NCBI RefSeq assembly: GCF_024713975.1
Contig: NC_091093.1
Coordinates: 20,804,001 to 20,868,000 of the forward strand
Length of the DNA: 64,000 nt
Direction: 5' to 3'
Source: Paralichthys olivaceus
Taxonomy: Eukaryota; Chordata; Actinopteri; Pleuronectiformes; Paralichthyidae
Part shown: positions 57,701 to 64,000 of the stretch, one piece after another
How positions within the stretch are numbered: position 1 is the stretch's first letter
Layout of the letters: each line of letters starts with the position of its first letter
Notes under the pieces: generated by a model
Seen by the model: the letters and a program-made list of their open reading frames with translations, nothing else
Database searches by the model: none
What the model was told of the DNA's origin: nothing
Made by a program: the position numbers and the translations under genes

Positions 57701-60700
57701 GGCCCAGGAGAGACTGAGTGGTTTATCCCTTGGATGTGTTGGTGGTTGGGCTTCTCAGGATGTCCTGTGCTGAGGAACTGTCCTGTTGAATGAACACATT
57801 TAAATCACATGGTAAAAAACTAGAGAAATGAGACAGACAGTAATAAGCTAAACCCACATTTAGCTACTACAAGTATTCAGTGCTGAAACGAGACAAAATA
57901 TTTCTATCATCCACCTTAATGTTCACATCCTTCATCCAAAAAACAAAGCAGCTATCTAAATACTGTTATGTCATATGTAATAATGGGAGTTGATAACACT
58001 TGACAATGTGGGTTACATACATATTCAGTGGGTAGTGTGTAAATCTGCCAATATATCAATAAATATCATCTGTATAACAATTAATATAATAATAATACAT
58101 ACAGTGGTATTTAGGACATAATTCCCTGAAGCCACCATTACCAAGCCACAATGCAGACTATATTACTTTCTTTGCATAAGTCTATAAACCTAGCTGCTGT
58201 TTAAAACGGTGCTACATGTACATGTCATGGCTGCACATAGGTGATTGTTCAAAAATACAATTTATTGAATGTTTTTTTTATTTAAATTTTTTTAATTTAT
58301 TATATATCAAGCCCATAATTCAATGATAGTTCAGATGATGTGGAAGGCTAAATATGTGCAGACTTGAAAACATGTGTAGTAGTTATTTACCTCCACCTGT
58401 AGTGGTAAGCGAGTGTGTACAGTGATTTTGTTTTACATGTGTGTTCTAGTTACATGATGTCTCTCTGTGCTCCAACACTGTTGGGAGCGCCTCAATGCTG
58501 TCAGTACCCATGCAGAAACTCTAGGTTCAGTACTAAATGTCCCTCTCAGCTGACAACCAAATATGCAGGTCCTTCAATCATTTATGCTGTTCACTGGGCT
58601 GGAGAGCAGGAAGGTGCACATGTCCAACCAAACAAAGGGTAACAGGAGTGGACATATTCAGATCAGAGCAAAACCAAACTAAAGCCCATGTTCTTACCAT
58701 GGCTCTGAAACAATCAAAGTAAGGTCACAGACTTGAAAACATCTGGTACCAGCAGTGAATTAGCCTCCGAATAATGAGAACTTGATGAGCAGAGAGAAAA
58801 ACCTCCTGCTCGTTGAAAGGACCGGTGTGTTTGATTCAGGGCAGAAAGTCTGATGATGTCCATCATTATGTTTTCATCAGCTATAATTACCTGAAACTTA
58901 CAATTATTGTTTTTATGAGCCTTTTGTATTGACTAATGGAACCACAGACATTGACATGATAGCTCCCAAAAGTAAAACCAAAACACTGGCTACAATTGCA
59001 ATTGCAAACTGCAACCTCACCACTGGATGCCACTTCACACTGGTCTAACTTTGATTTTCAACCAAACATCCTTCCACAAATTAAATTCAAGTATGCTGAT
59101 AGTAAAACATCAATTGTTTTCTTAATAAAAGGGTAAGGCATATTAAAAAAATAATCATCTAGGGCCTATAGAAATACTCATGTCCCAGTTTTCATGCTTT
59201 ACTTTACTGACATTTTGACTCTGATCAACTGATTATTGACCTTTGATTTAAACAGCATCCCACAAAAAGTACTGGAGACATTTGCCCCAAAATTCTCGGT
59301 CTACAGCTTCTCAGATGATGCCTCTGGCACCAGACTCCAGCTTGCTCACTCTTATCAGTCCACGGTCTTGAAATCTGCACACAGTATGAATCTCAAATAG
59401 CCATGATTCTGCCTCAGGTGGGAATATGGCTCAGGCAGAGAGACTGTCTATGACTATCTGATTGCCTGATTGATGCTATTGTTTGCAGCTTCTATACCAT
59501 GCTGTACTGTTGGCTTTGTATTTACTCTGCATCATACCAGCTTTCTTAGAGGATCGTGTGAAATTATGTGAGACTCTAAGGGACATCTGTGTACCATATC
59601 TATTTAGAGCACGCCTCTCAAGCATACTTAAGTGCAGGCACATGAGCTTCCCAGGAATTAACCCTTGAATGTTGTAAATGTTTGCTGTATTGCATCATAG
59701 TTGCACAATTATCACAAAATGATTTTATATTACTTTTCCTTTTTATGCCTTACAAAGAAACAACTTAATAAGTGGGGAAGTATTGAGGTCATAAGCCCTA
59801 ACTTTGCTTCAAACAGCTTGTACATTTGATGAAGGTGACATCGCTTGTATTTAGATCCAACTCCTTTTTTTAACTGAGCTTATTTCAGACATGCACTGGA
59901 GTGACTGTAAGTGAGAACGCAAATGTCCAAATCAGAGGTTTTGGCCAAACTCTAGAGTTTTTCCCATCAACCCCCTTGTAACAATTCCGGAGAATGTCTG
60001 AATGTTTCACACCTGAAAGGGAAAGTGGAAAATATACAAACTTTTGGAATTTGGAAAGAAAAGTATAGTGTCATTTAAGCTTTGTTTTATTTTTTTTATC
60101 CGTTGTTGGTCCTGAGCAGGGAGAGAACCGTGGGGTTTTGGTCACATGCATTGCTTTTCTCAAATGCTACCAGAAATGTATGTGATGACAGTGGAGATGA
60201 AAATATTTTTAGTTGAACCTCATCAAGGAAAATTTTGCCTTTATCTTGACTGAAGATGACAAGCGGAAGTGTTCCCTGAGGCAAGACCTCAGGGATAGTG
60301 AGACAAACAGCTGACAGCAAAGACAGTGCACGTGCACACACACACACACACTGAGGGGTGGTGTCTGGGTACAACATGCAGGAGGCAGGACATAATGAAT
60401 AAATTCTGCTGTGGAAATCATGTGTTGTTATTTGCAGCACATGAGCAATGGCGTCTTTACAAGTTGACATCTTCGTCTGCCTCCCCCTCATGTGTTGCAC
60501 CTCCTTCTAGACATTTATCAGAGATATTTGTATTGTTTTCCACCTGTTAAATGGTGCTGGCTGGTAAAGTTCTGCAAAATGTCTGAAGCAACTGACGTAT
60601 GCGTTCTCACATTCACCCCATTTCTGAAAGCAGCTTCATTTGTAAAAGACTTTTAATTAAACTGACCTCCATGTGATCAACAACACTAAAGCGTCAGTGC

Positions 60701-61189
60701 AGTGTATTTGAGGAGGTTTCAGAATAAGTGCAAAGTCTGTTCTTAGGAACAAAGTAAAAAGAGATTGGGTAAAGAACTGTGCAGTAAGTGCAGGTAAGGT
60801 TGTAAGGAGAGGAGCTGCTCTCTCACGAAATGACTCTTCAAGCGCTTCTTGGAGACAGAGCGAAGCAGCTGTTCTGATAGCATTTAGTAGCTTGTTCCAC
60901 AATCTGGGAATCACAATCCAGTTTAGAGGAACACAGTGGCAGAGATGGAAGATAAGCCTGAATAATCAAATTCATGTGTGCAATAAACTCTTTGTTAGGA
61001 AGCAGTAGAATCTTTAGTTTGATTGAAAAGACCATGCATATCCGGTGAAGGTCAATGAACGTGTCCTTTTAGAAAGATCGAAAAGCAGATGCACCACCAC
61101 ATTCATTAGAATACATTATCTTGGAAACAGGAATGCTTGGATGTGCTTTTGTGCTAATCCATCAACTAGATGCTGAGGTATTCTGAATA

Positions 61190-61460
61190 CCTGGATCATT
61201 GTCAATACCCGAATACCACCTCTTATCAATTAATCAAACCTGTGACCTGATGGGGATGCCAGAGGACAAGTCATTAGAATTCATCCTTTATGAACCTGGA
61301 ATTTAAATTTCAAGGCAATTTCAATAGTTGTCAAGATATTGATCAGTTAAACAGCAGTGGTCAACCTCATGGGGGCACTAGAGGAAGAGTTAGGGAATCC
61401 TCAAATAAGTTTGATTCATCTATGTGGGACTGTGTATATTTCAACTAAATTTCATGTCAA
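61190..61460 (+). repeat. Interspersed repeat
   Basis: Blocks such as GATGGGGATGCCAGAGGA, AAATTTCAAGGCAATTTCAA, GTTGTCAAGATATTGATCAG and CATGGGGGCACTAGAGGA, in this order, resemble a frequent teleost repeat. Non-coding. Confidence 0.55.
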
Positions 61461-61599
61461 TCAATCCCAGTTGTCGAACTAGCATGAATTGGGCACTTGA
61501 GAAATTTCTGTCTTTATGTGAATGGACTAATTTACCAGCAGGTCATGCATGGACATCTTTAGAGTCATTCACGTTGTGCCATGCAGGTCTTTCTAACCC

Positions 61600-61797
61600 A
61601 GATCAGTCGAGGCAGATGGCCGCCAGCATTGAGTCTGGCTCTGTTAGAGGTTTTTTCCAGTTAATAAAGGCTTGTTTCTCTCCGTAGTCGACATAGTGCT
61701 GCTTATTGTGGGAACTGTTGGGTTTCTCTATCATTTTTAATTTTGAGATAATGTATGTTATGATTTGGCGCTACACAAATAAAATTTAATTGAACTG
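61600..61797 (+). repeat. 3' end of a common fish retroelement
   Basis: GGTTTTTTCCAGTTAATAAA, then GGAACTGTTGGGTTTCTC, then TATGATTTGGCGCTACACAA and the tail ATAAAATTTAATTGAACTG. The order and tail are those of a very abundant teleost repeat; orientation is plus. Confidence 0.7.
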
Positions 61798-63617
61798 GTA
61801 ATTCACAGAATACAATGCACAAATAAATCCATGCCTGAACTGGGGATCCTTTAATGACCCTTTGTCAGGAGACAATTGTGCTGGAAAAGCTGCATTTCAC
61901 ATTGTTGTTCATGCTTGCAGGGAATTTTCTCTGACAGCGCTGCATCCTTGAGTGACAGGTTGGACATATGTAGGAACACTGTAGGGGCTTGGTCAGGGCT
62001 CTCAGGCCAGGTCGCCCAATGCACAGAAGGGTTATGTGCAGTAATAATGGACAGGCTTGCACCGACCGCCTGAGGCCGTCTGCCACAGCACAAGAGCAGA
62101 GAGACAACTTCCTTTTCACATCTTGGCTTGTCATTCTGTCTGGATTCATTTCCCTTATGGTGGTCAGAAAAGTGCTCGAGCAACATATTCATACACACAC
62201 AAACGCAGATACAAGCACATAGTGTTACTCTCTGGTGATGGTTATCCTATCTTTTCCTGTATTAGTATCTTCGCTTACACATTTTCTTGTTCCTTGGCAA
62301 CATGAGTTTTTGCTACAATTCTGCTTCACACTCATATTCACATCTCGGTCTCGATTTTTTATTTTTAAAATGTAATTTCACTGCAGTAATTATAGCATTC
62401 ATGGGGAATTTTCAACCCAGCATTAATAAAAAACACTTTTTACTTCAGAACATATAATATAAAAACAAATATTTTCAATATTCTAAACTGGATCCCACCA
62501 ATCAGTTATTCTGTTAATAGTTTGTGAGAAAATACATTTTAATGCAAGGAAAGAAGTATAGGAAACAAGCAGCCAGCAAATTTGCATTTTGTGGAAACTT
62601 GGTCTATAATTACTTTTTTTAGTTACCCACTACATATTGAATAATCAAGGTAATATGAGTATATATATGTCCTCTTGCTATTAGACATGAAAAGGTCTCA
62701 ATATGTGCAGCATGTTATTAAAAAAAACTAATAATAACTTTTAATATACATTTTAGTACCCCATAGTATAAATTAAAAGGGGTGAACAAGTACCAATGTA
62801 TTATACAGTCCACAAACACTGTAGCTACATAATAATAACAATGAAGTATTTGTGGAAAACTCTCAGTATTTAAATACATAAATATAACCTATATAAAACT
62901 ATAATCTCCCTTAAAGACAAAGCTATATATACAGAGACACCCTTCTTTCAAAGTGAGAGGTATAATGCACTGTTCTCCAGCAACAACAATAATGCACAAA
63001 AAATCATTCAGTAAAAATAAGTATTCAAGTCTACAAATATTTGAAGTCTATTTCACTAAAACAAAATCATGAACGTGCTCTAAAAGTATTAGAAAATATT
63101 TTTCTCTTGTGCGTACGTACAAAAACCCAATAAGTATTTCCTTAAGGCAATATGTGCACAGAATAATTGTTGAGTTGTAAACTGTATTCTGAACAGATTT
63201 TTTTGAACTGATTGTTGAAACTTAATGTGTGGCCAATGCATGTTTGAGTGTGTGTGTATGTGGTGTCAACAGTGTCTAAATTACATGCTGCTAATGGACA
63301 TCACACCCATCTCAGTTTATTCAGTCAGCTGCTGCATGACTGAATGATCAGACACAGAGCAGGAATCCACAGGTTCAATCATTAAAGTGTATTTAAGTGA
63401 TTTTAGACGTTGAAATAAAAATGTCAAAGGTCAAAGGTTGAAATGTATTTTAATGAAAGTGATCCTCTCATTGAATCACGTATAGTGTGACTTACAAACT
63501 GAGATTTCAACCTAAGGGTCACAACAATTACATAGACGAAGGACTCAGCATTGTCAGTATCAATGATTATGTTGCTGCTCTTTGTTACAAACACTTAATA
63601 TGCTCAATTTTCACAAT

Positions 63618-63649
63618 AGCTTCCTGTTGAACAGTCCCAACAGGAAGCT
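63618..63649. repeat. Perfect 12-bp inverted repeat, 8-base loop
   Basis: AGCTTCCTGTTG, eight bases, then CAACAGGAAGCT. A perfect hairpin in otherwise AT-rich, gene-free sequence. It may be chance, a repeat terminus or a small hairpin RNA. Confidence 0.6.
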
Positions 63650-64000
63650 TTTGTACATTGGACATTAAAATTCACAGTAATATTAACAACTACAGTGAAA
63701 ACTGAAATTAGATGTTTGAGTTGAGTTTGTTTAATTCAAGAGACAACACATTAAAAACATTACTGAGCCCCTGTGTTTAATATGTTCCTGTTACATTTCC
63801 ATTCACTGGCAGATCAGTGTGTCTCTTGGGAAATAATTGCTCTTTATGCCTCATCTAAATCAAATTTGTTTTAGTATTGTCAGTAATTGTAAATAAATGT
63901 GTTCAACGCACCTGGAAAAATGAGTTGGACAAACTTCTAACTATAACATAGAACATTTTTTACTCCAAACATGAAGCTGAACAAACAGCTACTTTTCAGC

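Larger units (their letters stand above)
57720..64000. other. Gene-free stretch upstream of the GPCR
   Basis: Presumably contains the GPCR promoter and any untranslated exon, neither of which I can place. No coding exon is supported on either strand. Content: AT-rich unique-looking sequence, repeat copies at about 60,640-61,050, 61,190-61,460 and 61,600-61,797, a (CA)n run near 60,333-60,350, and a perfect 12-bp hairpin at 63,618-63,649. Confidence 0.6.

Overview
This is a vertebrate, almost certainly teleost, nuclear genome window. Genes are split by GT-AG introns, intergenic DNA is AT-rich, and short interspersed repeats of types common in ray-finned fish are frequent. The proteins read as fish orthologues of known vertebrate genes. 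Exons were joined by hand from splice signals, reading phase and protein similarity. Every multi-exon model below stays in frame from start to stop. No database search was possible.

Layout. (1) 1-4,200: no gene; repeat fragments, including a large inverted repeat. (2) 4,376-7,123 (+): ferritin heavy chain (177 aa) with a 5'UTR iron-responsive element. (3) 8,612-11,528 (-): methylmalonyl-CoA epimerase mcee (173 aa). It is head-to-head, only 93 bp apart, with (4) 11,622-16,164 (+): mphosph10, a U3 snoRNP protein (681 aa) whose first intron appears to be GC-AG. (5) about 16,850-21,371 (+): ist1, an ESCRT-III regulator (345 aa). (6) 22,569-35,511 (-): a 23-exon polycystin-1-like gene, pkd1l3-like by domain order and by its place between ist1 and dhodh. 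The model is 1,077 aa with C-type lectin, GPS and PLAT domains and about five membrane segments, but no polycystin channel domain was found. (7) 36,360-41,631 (+): dhodh, mitochondrial dihydroorotate dehydrogenase (421 aa). (8) 41.6-52.9 kb: gene-poor. (9) 52.96-53.63 kb: a diverged duplicate of the 3' end of the next gene. (10) 56,053-57,700 (-): a two-exon class A GPCR (394 aa) with unusual activation motifs. (11) 57.7-64 kb: no gene seen.

Synteny: mcee-mphosph10 head-to-head matches human 2p13, and ist1 - pkd1l3 - dhodh matches human 16q22. The window therefore joins two vertebrate blocks plus a ferritin gene. The genes are unrelated housekeeping functions (iron storage, propionyl-CoA catabolism, ribosome biogenesis, ESCRT, pyrimidine synthesis) plus two membrane receptors. 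They do not form one pathway.

The item most worth a second look is the pore-less polycystin-1-like gene. Next come the duplicated 3' end of the GPCR gene, the GC-AG intron in mphosph10, and the Z-DNA-like TG/CG tract directly against a dhodh 3' splice site.
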